DNA from: JAICUY01 sp035708065
Lineage (GTDB): Bacteria > Chloroflexota > Limnocylindria > QHBO01
Assembly: GCA_035708065.1 (NCBI GenBank)
Contig: DASSTC010000049.1
Coordinates: 7,613 to 71,612, forward strand
Length of the DNA stretch: 64,000 nt
Reading direction: 5' to 3'
Positions 49,493 through 60,624 of this stretch are shown one piece after another. Both the position numbers and the translations under genes were made by a program. Within the stretch, counting starts at the first letter, position 1. Every line of letters starts with the position of its first letter. The notes below the pieces were generated by a model. That model made no database searches. It saw only the letters and a program-made list of their open reading frames with translations, and was not told the DNA's origin.

Positions 49493-50499
49493 CGACGCGC
49501 ATCGGCATCAATGGCTTCGGCCGCATCGGTCGGCAGAGCCTGAAGGCGATCCTTGAACGGCACCCCGACGAGCTCGACGTCGTCGGGATCAACGACCTGC
49601 AGCCCGTCGCGACCAGCGCGCACCTGTTCAAGTACGACTCGACCTACGGCCGGTTCGACGGCGAGGTGAGCGCCGACGACGACGAGATCGTGGTCGACGG
49701 CCATCGGATCCGCGCCTCGAGCGAGAAGGACCCGGCCGCGCTGCCCTGGAAGGAGCTGGGCGTCGACATCGTCATCGAGTCGACCGGGATCTTCACCGAT
49801 GCGAACAAGGCACGTGCCCACCTCGACGCCGGTGCGCGCAAGGTGATCATCAGCGCTCCGGCGAAGAACGAGGACGTCACGATCGTGCTTGGCGTCAACC
49901 AGGACGTCTACGACCCGGCGAAGCACGACATCGTGAGCAACGCCTCGTGCACCACCAACGGGCTGGCCCTGCCGGCGAAGGTCGTCTTCGACTGCTTTGG
50001 CATCGAGCACGGGCTGATGACCACGGTGCACAGCTACACCAACGACCAGAACGTGCTCGACGTGTTCCACAAGGACCTGCGTCGCGCTCGATCGGCCGGA
50101 CAGAACATCATTCCGACCACGACCGGCGCCGCCAAGGCGCTTGCCCTGGTGATCCCGCAGCTCAAGGGCCGATTCGACGGCTTCTCGCTGCGCGTGCCGA
50201 CCCCGACGGTGAGCATCATCGACTTCGTGGCGGTCACCTCGAAGCCGGTGACCGCCGAGAGCGCCAACCAGGCCCTGCGCGAGGCGGCCGAGGGGTCGAT
50301 GAACGGGCTGCTCGGCTACACCGAGGAGGAGCTGGTGAGCATGGACTTCAAGGGTGACCCGCACAGCTCGATCATCGACGCCAGGTCGACCATGGTCGCC
50401 GGCGACAACCTGCTGAAGGTGATCGCCTGGTACGACAACGAATGGGGCTACAGCTGCCGCGTCGCCGACCTCGCCGCCTTCATGGCCGAGCGGCTGTAG
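49489..50499 (+). CDS. gap: glyceraldehyde-3-phosphate dehydrogenase, type I
   Basis: Oxidises glyceraldehyde-3-phosphate with NAD; 336 residues. IGINGFGRIGRQSLKAIL starts the Rossmann fold. VVGINDL carries the Asp typical of NAD-specific enzymes. The catalytic Cys lies in SNASCTTNGLALPAKV near residue 153 and the His in TVHSYTNDQNVLDVFHKDLRRARS. The GTG overlaps the kinase stop by 4 nt. Confidence 0.97.
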   Translation: MTTRIGINGFGRIGRQSLKAILERHPDELDVVGINDLQPVATSAHLFKYDSTYGRFDGEVSADDDEIVVDGHRIRASSEKDPAALPWKELGVDIVIESTGIFTDANKARAHLDAGARKVIISAPAKNEDVTIVLGVNQDVYDPAKHDIVSNASCTTNGLALPAKVVFDCFGIEHGLMTTVHSYTNDQNVLDVFHKDLRRARSAGQNIIPTTTGAAKALALVIPQLKGRFDGFSLRVPTPTVSIIDFVAVTSKPVTAESANQALREAAEGSMNGLLGYTEEELVSMDFKGDPHSSIIDARSTMVAGDNLLKVIAWYDNEWGYSCRVADLAAFMAERL

Positions 50500-50506
50500 C
50501 CGGCCC

Positions 50507-51709
50507 ATGGACAAGAAGACGGTCCGCGACATCGACGTTCACGGGAAGCGCGTCTTCCTGCGCGCCGATCTCAACGTGCCGCTCGACGATGGCCGCATCA
50601 CCGACGACACGCGCATCAGGGCCAGCCTGCCGACGATCATCTACCTGCTCGAGCGCGGGGCGAGCGTGATCCTGGCCAGCCACCTAGGTCGGCCGAAGGG
50701 CAAGATCAACGACGCGCTGCGCCTGAAGCCGGTCGCTGATCGGCTGGCGCAGCTGCTCGGTCGGCCGGTGCGCATGACCGGCGACGCGCTCGGCCCGGGT
50801 GTGCAGGTCGCGGTCGACAAGCTGCGGCCGGGCGACCTGCTCATGCTCGAGAACCTGCGCTTCCACGCCGAGGAGGAGGCCAACGGAGAGGAGTTCTCGA
50901 GGGCCCTGGCCGGCCTGGCCGACGTGTACGTCGACGACGCCTTCGGCTCGGCGCATCGGGCGCACGCCAGCACCGAGGGAATCACCCACTTCCTGCCGAG
51001 TGTCGCGGGGCTGCTGATGGAGCGCGAGGTGGACTCGCTGTCGCGGCTGCTCGAACGTCCGCCCAAGCCGTTCCACGCGATCATCGGCGGGGCGAAGGTG
51101 ACCGGCAAGCTCGAGGTCCTCAACGCGCTGCTGAGCCGCTGCCAGGCGATCCTGGTAGGCGGCGGCATGGCCAACACGTTTCTGGCCGCGAAGGGCGCCG
51201 CTCTCGGCAAGAGCCTGGTCGAGACCGATCAGCTCGACAACGCGCGCGCTCTCATGACCGAGGCGCGCCGCAAGCGCGTGCGCTTCATGGTGCCGACCGA
51301 TGTCGTCATCGCGCCGCAGATCCATCATCGTGCCTCGACCGAGGTGGTCGGCATCAACGAGGTGCCGAAGGACTGGATGGTCGTCGACATCGGCCCGCAG
51401 ACGGTGGCGGCCTATACCGAGCACCTGGCCAAGGCCAAGACCGTCTTCTGGAACGGGCCGATGGGCGTCTTCGAGATCAAGCAGTTCTCCGAGGGGACGA
51501 CCGCCATCGCGCAGTTCCTGGCGGAACAGACGCGCAAGGGTGTCATCACCATCGTCGGAGGCGGCGACTCGGTCGCCGCGGTCGAGCAGCTTGGCATTGC
51601 CGATCAGATGACCCACGTCTCGACCGGCGGCGGCGCGTCGCTCGAGTTCATCGAGGGCAAGACGCTGCCGGGCGTCGCGGCGCTGGCCGACTGCGAGGCG
51701 GCGGCATGA
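50507..51709 (+). CDS. pgk: phosphoglycerate kinase
   Basis: Transfers phosphate from 1,3-bisphosphoglycerate to ADP; 400 residues. RVFLRADLNVPLDDGRITDDTRI, SVILASHLGRPKG, LLMLENLRFHAEEE, and HAIIGGAKVTGKLEVLNAL are the family sites. The ATP motif GPMGVFEIKQFSEGT and GGGDSVAAVEQLG follow. No triosephosphate isomerase is fused or adjacent. Overlaps eno by 4 nt. Confidence 0.97.
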   Translation: MDKKTVRDIDVHGKRVFLRADLNVPLDDGRITDDTRIRASLPTIIYLLERGASVILASHLGRPKGKINDALRLKPVADRLAQLLGRPVRMTGDALGPGVQVAVDKLRPGDLLMLENLRFHAEEEANGEEFSRALAGLADVYVDDAFGSAHRAHASTEGITHFLPSVAGLLMEREVDSLSRLLERPPKPFHAIIGGAKVTGKLEVLNALLSRCQAILVGGGMANTFLAAKGAALGKSLVETDQLDNARALMTEARRKRVRFMVPTDVVIAPQIHHRASTEVVGINEVPKDWMVVDIGPQTVAAYTEHLAKAKTVFWNGPMGVFEIKQFSEGTTAIAQFLAEQTRKGVITIVGGGDSVAAVEQLGIADQMTHVSTGGGASLEFIEGKTLPGVAALADCEAAA

Positions 51710-52992
51710 CGACGCTCATCGAGGACGTCATCGCGCGCGAGATCCTCGACTCGCGCGGCAATCCGACGGTCGAGGTCGACGTCTTCCTGGAGGGCGGTGC
51801 GGTCGGGACGGCGATGGTGCCGTCAGGTGCCTCGACCGGCGCCCACGAGGCAGTCGAGCTGCGCGACGGTGACGCGTCGCGCTATGGCGGCAAGGGCGTG
51901 CTTCAGGCGGTTCGGAACGTGAACGAGGTGCTGCGTCCGGAGCTGCTCGGAACCGATGCCGTCGACCAGGTCAGCCTCGATCGGCTGCTGATCGACCTCG
52001 ACGGCTCCCCGAACAAGTCGGCGCTGGGCGCGAACGCGCTGCTCGGGGTGTCGGTCGCCGCGGCGCACGCCGCCGCCGAAGCGGTCGAGCTGCCGTTGTT
52101 CCGCTACCTCGGCGGCGTCGGCGCGCGGGTCCTGCCGGTGCCGATGGTCAACATCCTCAACGGTGGCAAGCATGCCATCGACTCGACCGATTTCCAGGAG
52201 TTCATGATCGTGCCGCTCGGTGCGCCGAGCTTCCGCGAGGCCGTGCGCTGGGCAGCCGAGACGTTCCATGCGCTCGGGGCGCTGCTCCATGAGCGCGGCT
52301 TCGCCACGACCGTCGGCGACGAGGGTGGCTATGCCCCGAGCCTGGGCAGCAACGAGGACGCCATCGCGGCGGTGGTGGATGCCATCCGCCGCGCAGGCTA
52401 CGAGCCTGGCGAGCAGATTGCCATTGCGCTCGACCCGGCGGCCACCGAGCTGTACCACGACGGGTCGTACGGGCTCGCGCGCGAGGGCCGCACGCTGACC
52501 AGCGACGAGATGGTCGACTTCTGGGCCGACTGGGTGGAGCGTTACCCGATCGTGTCCCTCGAGGACGGCCTGGCCGAGGATGACTGGGGCGGCTGGCGGG
52601 CGCTCACCGAGCGGCTCGGCGATCGGGTCCAGCTGGTCGGCGACGACCTGTTCGTGACGAACACCGAGCGGCTGGGGCGCGGCATCGCCGAGGGCAGCGC
52701 CAACTCGGTGCTCATCAAGCTGAACCAGATCGGCACGCTGACCGAGACCGTCGAGGCCGTCGAGCTGGCGCATCGCGCTGGCTGGACGGCGGTGATCAGC
52801 CACCGCTCGGGCGAGACGGAGGACACCACGATCTCCGACCTGTCCGTCGCCCTGGGAACCGGTCAGATCAAGACCGGCTCGATGTCACGTGGCGAGCGGA
52901 CGGCGAAGTACAACCGCCTGCTGCGGATCGAGGAAGAGCTCGGCGATGCGGCGGTGTACGCCGGCGCTCGCGCATTCGCGGCGAACCGCTAG
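51706..52992 (+). CDS. eno: enolase
   Basis: Dehydrates 2-phosphoglycerate; 428 residues. IAREILDSRGNPTVEVDVFL starts the protein; SGASTGAHEAVELRDGD is the mobile loop. The family's usual NGGxHADN loop reads NGGKHAIDSTDFQEFM here. LEDGLAEDDWGGW, LVGDDLFVTN, VLIKLNQIGTLTE with the catalytic Lys, and ISHRSGETEDTTI are all present, so it should be active. It converges on rpsT with a 4-nt overlap. Confidence 0.96.
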   Translation: MTTLIEDVIAREILDSRGNPTVEVDVFLEGGAVGTAMVPSGASTGAHEAVELRDGDASRYGGKGVLQAVRNVNEVLRPELLGTDAVDQVSLDRLLIDLDGSPNKSALGANALLGVSVAAAHAAAEAVELPLFRYLGGVGARVLPVPMVNILNGGKHAIDSTDFQEFMIVPLGAPSFREAVRWAAETFHALGALLHERGFATTVGDEGGYAPSLGSNEDAIAAVVDAIRRAGYEPGEQIAIALDPAATELYHDGSYGLAREGRTLTSDEMVDFWADWVERYPIVSLEDGLAEDDWGGWRALTERLGDRVQLVGDDLFVTNTERLGRGIAEGSANSVLIKLNQIGTLTETVEAVELAHRAGWTAVISHRSGETEDTTISDLSVALGTGQIKTGSMSRGERTAKYNRLLRIEEELGDAAVYAGARAFAANR

Positions 52993-53516
52993 CTCTCGGC
53001 GGACTCGTCCCCGTCGGTCTGCTTGCGTCGCCGCGCGGCGGCCGATTCGCGGCTCGCGCGGGTGACCGCCACCTTCGCCTTGCCGGCCGCGGTTCGCGGA
53101 CGGTCGGCGGCCTTGCCAGCGGCGGCCTTCGAGGCCTTCGCGGCGGCGACCTTCTTGCGCTGGGCCGTCTTGCTGGCGGTCGTGCGCTTGCGCGCCGTGC
53201 TCGGCGCGCCGGCTGCCTCGTCGAGCAGGTGTGCGGCGTTGGCCTTCGCCATCAGCCGGCTCTTCCGACGGGCGGCGTTGTTCGGATGGATGATCCCCTT
53301 CTCGGCAGCCTTGTCGAGGGCGCTGACCGCCGCGGCGACGGCCTCGGCGCCATCGCCGTCGGTCCGGCCGAGCGCGATGCTGGAGGCGCGCTGGACGAGC
53401 GTCCGCGCCGCGCTCCGGGTGCGCTGATTGACGGCGTGCCGGCGCACGGCCTGCCGAACGCGCTTGAGTGCCTGGGGCGTGCGGGCGCCCTTCCAGGTAC
53501 GAGCCTTTCTTGCCAC
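52989..53516 (-). CDS. rpsT: 30S ribosomal protein S20 with a long basic tail
   Basis: The first 100 residues are a normal S20: RKARTWKGARTPQALKRVRQAVRRHAVNQRTRSAARTLV and GIIHPNNAARRKSRLMAKANA. Members usually stop near residue 90. Here an additional tail of about 75 residues is made of Lys, Ala, Thr and Arg (KVAAAKASKAAAGKAADRP), as in histone H1-like proteins. The start codon is GTG with GAGGA about 8 nt upstream. Confidence 0.93.
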   Translation of the reverse strand: MARKARTWKGARTPQALKRVRQAVRRHAVNQRTRSAARTLVQRASSIALGRTDGDGAEAVAAAVSALDKAAEKGIIHPNNAARRKSRLMAKANAAHLLDEAAGAPSTARKRTTASKTAQRKKVAAAKASKAAAGKAADRPRTAAGKAKVAVTRASRESAAARRRKQTDGDESAES

Positions 53517-53550
53517 GTGGGGTCCTCAGCGGGGGATGAGCATGCAAATC

Positions 53551-53569
53551 GCGCCTCATCGCGAGGCGC
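53551..53569 (-). promoter_or_regulatory. hairpin in the rpsT leader
   Basis: GCGCCTC (53551-53557) pairs with GAGGCGC (53563-53569) around a 5-nt loop, between the promoter and the rpsT start. S20 is known to control its own translation in Escherichia coli; whether this hairpin does so here is unknown. Confidence 0.4.
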
Positions 53570-53578
53570 CGGTCGGTC

Positions 53579-53607
53579 AGTATAGCATCGGTGGCGCGGT
53601 GCGCCAA
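53579..53607 (-). promoter_or_regulatory. rpsT promoter
   Basis: Minus strand: TTGGCG (53607-53602), 17-bp spacer, TATACT (53584-53579). This gives a leader of about 55 nt that carries the hairpin at 53551-53569. Confidence 0.65.
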
Positions 53608-53791
53608 AACGGGCTACTCGACAGACGGCCGCCCAGCGGCGATACTGCGCCCGCGCCGGGTTTGCAGCGCCCGCCGCAACCATTCGCGCGACTCAGACGT
53701 CAGTAGGGGAGACAACTCCGGCAGTGCCTGCCGAGACCATGCAGCCCGAGCACTCCGGCGACGCACCGCGTTCCGCTCGCACCGTGAGCCG

Positions 53792-55684
53792 ATGACGACC
53801 ACCACCCTGACCACACCCCGCCTGCACCCCGGATCGGTTCTCGGAACGCCGTCGGGACGGCGCGCCGCACTCCTCGGTTTCGTCGCGACCCTGCTCCTCG
53901 CCCTGCTACTGCTGGTCGGCGCGTCGCTGGCGGTCGACATCACCAGTCGCGGCGCGATCATGCCGGGCGTCAGCGTGGCGGGTGCGAATCTCGGAGGACT
54001 CACGCGCAGCCAGGCGGCGGACCGACTGAACGCGTCGCTGCCATCGCTCAGCAGCGGTACGGCGACGGTCGTCGTCGACGGCCAGCCGGTGAGCGTGCCA
54101 TACGCCCGCATCGGGCGCGGCTACGAGACCGACGCCATGCTCGATGCCGCCCTCGGTGTGGCGCGCGACGGCAATCCACTGTCGGATGGGATCGCTCGCC
54201 TCCGCACGCTCTTGCGGGGGACCTCCATTCCGGTCCAGGTGCACGCCTATGACGCCGATGCCATCGATGCCGTGGTCGCCGAGATCGGCCAGCGCTTCGC
54301 CCGCCAGCCGGTCGCCGCGACGGTGGAGAGCGTTGACCAGGGCTTCGAGGTGACGCCCGCGAGCGATGGTGCGCGGCTCGATGACGCCGCGCTGCGCGCG
54401 CAGCTGGCTGCGGCGGTCGACACCCCGAATCCGGCAGACGTGACGATCTCGATGGCGACGGTCCGCGTGCCGGCGATGGTCAGCACCGTCGACGCCCAGG
54501 CGGTGGCGCGTCGAGCCGAGGCGATGATCGCCGAGCCGCTCGAGCTCGACGTGGCGGACGACGATCCGTTGAAGCTGAGCGTCAAGCAGCTGCGCGCGCT
54601 GGTTGCCTTCGAGAAGGTGGCCGGCAGCCCCTACGGCGTGCATCTGGATGTCGTTGGCCTGCGGAAGCAGCTCGACAAGTTCGGCGATGAGGTCTCGCGC
54701 AAGCCGCGCGACGCGACGTTCGTCTTCGGCGCGAACGGGATCACCGGCGTCAAGCCGGCAGTCGATGGCCGCGAGCTCGACATCGATGCCTCGGTCGCAT
54801 CGATCAGCGCCGCCCTCGTCGCCCGTGGCGACGGGACGCCGACGCCGAAGGCCGAGCTGGTGATGAGCGTCACGCCCGCGCCGCTGAGCACCAAGGCGGC
54901 CGAGGCGGCGGTATCCAAGATGCGCCGCTTCTCGACCTGGACGACGTGGTACGTGCCGGGCGAGAGCAACTACTGGGGCGCGAACATCAGCATCCCGGCA
55001 CGCGACCTCGACGGCTACGTGCTCGGCCCCGGCGAGTGGTTCAGCTTCTGGAACGGCATCGGCCCGGTGAGCACCTCGCGCGGCTATGGGTACGGCGGCG
55101 TGATCATCAACGGCCGGAGCTATCCGACCGGGGCGCTGGCCGGCGGCATCTGCTCGACCTCGACCACGCTGTTCAACGCGGCGATGCGGGCGGGTCTGGA
55201 GATCGGCGACCGGACGAACCACTCTTACTACATCACGCGCTACCCGGTCGGCCTGGACGCGACGGTGCTGAAGACCGATACGTCGGTCACCGACATGACG
55301 TTCCGCAATGACACTCAGAACCCGATCGTCATCCGCTCCTACACCGGCAGCGGCTTCGTCCGTTTCGACCTGTGGGGCGTGCCGGACGGTCGCACGGTCA
55401 GCCTGTCGAAAGCATCGACCTCGAACCACGTCTCGGCGCGCGACACCACGGTCGTCAACCCGAACATGAAGCCGGGCACCGCCAAGCGCGTCGAGTACCC
55501 GCATGACGGCTTCCATGCCGTGGTGTCGCGGACGGTGCGAGCCAAGGACGGCAGCGTGCTGCACCACGACGTGTGGGAGAGCTTCTACCGCGTGGTGAAC
55601 GGCATCACCGAGGTCGGACCGACGCCCAAGGCGCCTCCTCCGCCGCCGTCGGCCTCCCCGAGCCCCAGCCCGTCGGGCGGCTGA
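53792..55684 (+). CDS. VanW-family protein with peptidoglycan-binding-like domains
   Basis: A 630-residue membrane-anchored protein. One N-terminal helix (AALLGFVATLLLALLLLVGASLA) is followed by GAIMPGVSVAGANLGGLTRSQAADRL and a later similar region, both of the PG_binding_4 type. The VanW domain (about residues 380-520) has GEWFSFWNGIGPVSTSRGYG, GGICSTSTTLFNAAMRAGLEI and NHSYYITRYPVGLDATV. A G5-like segment and a Pro/Ser tail end the protein. VanW function is unknown; it is thought to act at the cell wall. A GTG upstream in the frame is possible, but the ATG at 53792 fits best. Confidence 0.85.
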   Translation: MTTTTLTTPRLHPGSVLGTPSGRRAALLGFVATLLLALLLLVGASLAVDITSRGAIMPGVSVAGANLGGLTRSQAADRLNASLPSLSSGTATVVVDGQPVSVPYARIGRGYETDAMLDAALGVARDGNPLSDGIARLRTLLRGTSIPVQVHAYDADAIDAVVAEIGQRFARQPVAATVESVDQGFEVTPASDGARLDDAALRAQLAAAVDTPNPADVTISMATVRVPAMVSTVDAQAVARRAEAMIAEPLELDVADDDPLKLSVKQLRALVAFEKVAGSPYGVHLDVVGLRKQLDKFGDEVSRKPRDATFVFGANGITGVKPAVDGRELDIDASVASISAALVARGDGTPTPKAELVMSVTPAPLSTKAAEAAVSKMRRFSTWTTWYVPGESNYWGANISIPARDLDGYVLGPGEWFSFWNGIGPVSTSRGYGYGGVIINGRSYPTGALAGGICSTSTTLFNAAMRAGLEIGDRTNHSYYITRYPVGLDATVLKTDTSVTDMTFRNDTQNPIVIRSYTGSGFVRFDLWGVPDGRTVSLSKASTSNHVSARDTTVVNPNMKPGTAKRVEYPHDGFHAVVSRTVRAKDGSVLHHDVWESFYRVVNGITEVGPTPKAPPPPPSASPSPSPSGG

Positions 55685-55744
55685 CGCCGCAGCGTCAGTC
55701 GAGCGCGCGCCGCGCCGCCGGCGGCTCGCCGCATCGGTCTTCGA

Positions 55745-55750
55745 TAGACT
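55745..55750 (+). promoter_or_regulatory. -10-like TAGACT, 7 nt before lepA
   Basis: TAGACT, seven bases, then the GTG at 55758; leaderless layout. A GCATCGGT motif lies 7 bp upstream. Confidence 0.45.
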
Positions 55751-55757
55751 CGGCCCG

Positions 55758-57568
<1,811 letters not shown>

Positions 57569-57572
<4 letters not shown>

Positions 57573-58231
57573 GCTTCTTCGACTCGCTGAGCGTCGCCAT
57601 CGCCCTCGGGCTGACGCTGTTCCTGGTCCTGCTGCGCTTCGACTCGGAGCGGATCATGCGCTCCGACTACTTCCGCTACCGCACGCCATGGCTCGGGCCG
57701 GTCAGCTACTACGGCCTGGTCATCGCCTTCACGATCGGCATCGCGGTGATCCTGCCGGACGGCCGTCAACAGCTGTTCCTGACCGGCGGTGACCCCGACA
57801 GCACGCTCGGCGTGATGCTGCTGTTCGTGCTCGTGGCGCTGCTGAATGCCGCGGCGCTGGCCTACCTGCGCTTCGGCGCGATCCTGCCGCTCCCATCGCA
57901 GCTGCTGCCCGATCGCGTGCTCGGCGCGGCCGCGAACGCCATCGCCGAGGAGCTCCAGTTCCGCTCGATCGTGCTCGGCATGCTCCTCTTTGCCGGCGTG
58001 CCGACGGGCATCGCGCTCGTCGTCCAGGCGCTGGTCTACGGCCTGGCCCACCGCCGGCTGTGGCAGGAGCGTGACTGGTACTTCCTGGTGGGCTCGGTGA
58101 TCCTCGGCTACGGCGCCGGGCTTGCCACGGTGACCACCGGGTCGGTCATCCCGGCGATCGTCGGCCACTTCGCGGTGACGATGTCATTCTTCGCCTTCGC
58201 CGGAGCCCGGCTGCGCCAGCGTCCCATCTAG
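57569..58231 (+). CDS. CPBP-family membrane metalloprotease-like protein
   Basis: A 220-residue membrane protein with about six helices. The CPBP (Abi) motif EExxxR reads EELQFRSIVLGMLLF near residue 130, and a His-containing ALVYGLAHRRLW and IPAIVGHFAVTMSFF provide the other metal ligands. Relatives include type II CAAX proteases and bacteriocin-immunity proteins; the substrate is unknown. It overlaps lepA by 4 nt and is followed by hemW. Confidence 0.78.
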
Positions 58232-58265
58232 GACCGAGGCGCCGAAAGCGCGAAACGGCCAGCTC

Positions 58266-59435
58266 GTGAGCATCGAGTCCACGTCCCATCATCTCTACGT
58301 TCACGTGCCGTTCTGCCGGCTGGTGTGCGCCTACTGCGACTTCGTCACCGTCGGCGGACGAGCAGCCGAGATCCCGCGCTATGTCGATGCGCTGATCGCC
58401 GAGCTGGGGATGCGCCCCGCGCGGGGCTCGCTGGAGACGGTCTACTTCGGCGGCGGCACGCCGTCGCTGCTGCCGGCGGCAGCGATTGCGGGCGTCATTG
58501 AGACCGCGGTCGAACGCTGGGCTGCGAGGCCGCACGAAATCACGGTCGAGGCGAATCCGAGCGCGCGCGAAACGCCCGATTGGGTCGGGTTGCATGCGGC
58601 CGGCGTGAACCGCATCTCGCTCGGCGTCCAGTCGCTGCGCGACCACGACCTCCAAGCCCTGGCGCGGGGCCACACCGCGGCCGAGGCCGGGGCCGCCATG
58701 CGCGCGACGCGTGCCGCCGGCTTCGAGAACGTCAGCATCGACCTGATCTATGGCATCCCGGGTCAATCGGTCGAGGACTGGCGGGCCGGGCTCCGGGCGG
58801 CACTGGCACTCGCGCCGGAACACCTGTCGCTCTACGGCCTGCAGCTGGCCACGGCGCCCGACGAGTGGGCCGCACCACCGCGCCCTGGCGCCATTCGCTG
58901 GCGCGGCCGGATGGCGGCGCGCCAGGACGATGACGTCGCCGCGGCCCAGTACGAGCTCGCCGAGGCGATGCTCGCCGACGCGGGCTTGTGCCACTACGAG
59001 CTCAGCTCGTGGGCGCGCCCCGGATTCGAGTCGCGGCACAACACGGCGTACTGGCTGCGGCGTCCGTACACCGGCATCGGCGCCGGCGCCCATTCGTTCG
59101 ACGGTGCCAGCCGCTGGTGGAACGAGCGCGATCTCGATCGCTACCTGGCATCGGTCGAGGCGGGGGAGCTGCCGACCGCCGGCAGCGAGGAGCTCGACGA
59201 GCCGACGCGCGCCTTCGAGGCGGTGGCGCTCGGCCTGCGCCAGGTCGCCGGTCTCGACCGGTCGGGCTTCGCGGTCGAGTTCGGCCAGGACCCGCTGGAG
59301 CGCTATGCCGATGCGATCGCCGCCGGCCGGGCCAACGCCCTGCTCGAGGTCGATGGGCACCACGTTCGCCTCACGCCGAGCGGTCGCCTGCTGGCCAACG
59401 AGGCGCTGCTCGAGTTCGCCCCCGCCGCGCGTTGA
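58266..59435 (+). CDS. hemW: HemW, radical-SAM heme chaperone
   Basis: Radical-SAM protein related to HemN; 389 residues. The cluster motif CRLVCAYCDF near residue 17 (CxxxCxxC) is followed by YFGGGTPSLLP and NRISLGVQSL. The HNTAYW motif (RHNTAYWLRRPYTGIGAGAHSF), which marks HemW rather than HemN, is near residue 260. HemW delivers heme to membrane proteins rather than acting as coproporphyrinogen dehydrogenase. It lies 37 kb from the heme operon and directly before hrcA. Confidence 0.92.
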   Translation: MSIESTSHHLYVHVPFCRLVCAYCDFVTVGGRAAEIPRYVDALIAELGMRPARGSLETVYFGGGTPSLLPAAAIAGVIETAVERWAARPHEITVEANPSARETPDWVGLHAAGVNRISLGVQSLRDHDLQALARGHTAAEAGAAMRATRAAGFENVSIDLIYGIPGQSVEDWRAGLRAALALAPEHLSLYGLQLATAPDEWAAPPRPGAIRWRGRMAARQDDDVAAAQYELAEAMLADAGLCHYELSSWARPGFESRHNTAYWLRRPYTGIGAGAHSFDGASRWWNERDLDRYLASVEAGELPTAGSEELDEPTRAFEAVALGLRQVAGLDRSGFAVEFGQDPLERYADAIAAGRANALLEVDGHHVRLTPSGRLLANEALLEFAPAAR

Positions 59436-59461
59436 CATCGGTCTCGGCGGCTGACTACCAT
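59432..59461 (+). promoter_or_regulatory. heat-shock operon promoter
   Basis: TTGACA (59432-59437), 18-bp spacer, TACCAT (59456-59461). It ends 13 bp before the CIRCE element, so the transcript begins just upstream of CIRCE. TTGACA overlaps the end of hemW. Confidence 0.6.
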
Positions 59462-59474
59462 AGTGCGGTGATCT

Positions 59475-59501
59475 TTGGCACTCTCGACCCGAGAGTGCCA
59501 A
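59475..59501. promoter_or_regulatory. CIRCE operator
   Basis: TTGGCACTC-N9-GAGTGCCAA, a perfect 9-9-9 inverted repeat differing from the consensus TTAGCACTC/GAGTGCTAA by one symmetric base pair. HrcA, encoded just behind, binds here and represses hrcA-grpE-dnaK until heat or unfolded protein ties up HrcA. Confidence 0.93.
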
Positions 59502-59520
59502 CGGCATCCCGAGGAGGAGC

Positions 59521-60624
59521 ATGACCGGCGAGACGAGGCTGCGCGGCGAGCGCACCGCCGGTCCGGCAGTCGAGCTGTCGGAGCGGCAGCGAACGGTGCT
59601 GCGCGCCGTCGTGGAGGACTACGTGACCAGCGCCCAGCCGGTCGGCTCGAAGACGCTGGTGCGCCGCTTCGGACTCGGCGTGTCGCCGGCCACGGTCCGC
59701 GGCGCGATGGCCGAGCTCGAGGCGCTCGGCCTGCTGACCCACCCGCATACCTCGGCCGGCCGCGTGCCGTCGGACCTCGGCTACCGGCTCTACGTCGAGT
59801 CGCTGATGCGCGAGGCCGCGCTGGATCGCGCCGACCAGCTGACGATCCGGCACCAGTTCGCGCAGGTGCAGCTCACCACCAACGAGTGGCTCCGTCTCGC
59901 AGCGTCCATTCTTGCCGCCAACACGCAGTCGGCATCGGTCGTCACGCCGGCACGCGCCCGGCGGGCGCGATTCGGCCACGCGCAGCTCGTCGACCTGGCG
60001 GACCAGGGCCGGCTGGCGGTCGTGGTCCTGGCCGATGGCAACGTCGTCCAGCGGCGGCTCGATCCGGCACTCCTCGAACGGGCGGACCCCGGCGCCTCGA
60101 TCGAGCAGGCGGGTCTCGACGAGGTCGCCGCGACGCTCAACCGCGAGCTGTCCGGCCTCTCGGCGCCGCAGACGCGGCGTCGCGCGCCGCAGCTGCCGCC
60201 GCTGGCGGCGCACGTCGCCGAGATCGTGGCGCAGCTCCTGGAAGAGGCCGACAGCGCGGTCATCGAGGACGTCTTCACCGACGGCATCGTCAACGTGCTC
60301 GAGCAGCCCGAGTTCGCCGAAGGCGCCAAGCTTCGGGGCATTCTCGAGGTGCTGCGGCGCAGCGATTTCCTGCAACAGCTGGTGCCGGTGCTCACCCGCC
60401 GAGGCGGCGTGCACGTGATCATCGGTCACGAAAACGCCAACGACGCGATGCACGACGTCAGCCTGGTCTTTGCGCCGTACGGCGCGCCGGGCCGGGCACT
60501 CGGTTTGCTGGGGGTACTGGGACCGACCCGAATGCCCTACCCGCGGGCAATCCCCACGGTCCGCTACCTGGCGGCACTCATGAACGAGCTCATCAACAGC
60601 CATTACGGCGAGACACATGACTGA
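59521..60624 (+). CDS. hrcA: heat-inducible repressor HrcA
   Basis: Repressor binding CIRCE; 367 residues. The N-terminal winged helix has RQRTVLRAVVEDYVTSAQPVGSKTLVRRFGLGVSPATVRGAMAELEALGLL. The middle GAF-like part and the C-terminal LGVLGPTRMPYPRAIPTVRYLAALMNELI are typical. The ATG is 4-5 nt after GAGGAGG. Its stop overlaps grpE by 8 nt. Confidence 0.96.
   Translation: MTGETRLRGERTAGPAVELSERQRTVLRAVVEDYVTSAQPVGSKTLVRRFGLGVSPATVRGAMAELEALGLLTHPHTSAGRVPSDLGYRLYVESLMREAALDRADQLTIRHQFAQVQLTTNEWLRLAASILAANTQSASVVTPARARRARFGHAQLVDLADQGRLAVVVLADGNVVQRRLDPALLERADPGASIEQAGLDEVAATLNRELSGLSAPQTRRRAPQLPPLAAHVAEIVAQLLEEADSAVIEDVFTDGIVNVLEQPEFAEGAKLRGILEVLRRSDFLQQLVPVLTRRGGVHVIIGHENANDAMHDVSLVFAPYGAPGRALGLLGVLGPTRMPYPRAIPTVRYLAALMNELINSHYGETHD

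Noticed and set aside
58266..59435. Oxygen-independent coproporphyrinogen oxidase HemN
   Set aside because: The HNTAYW motif and length point to the heme chaperone HemW.
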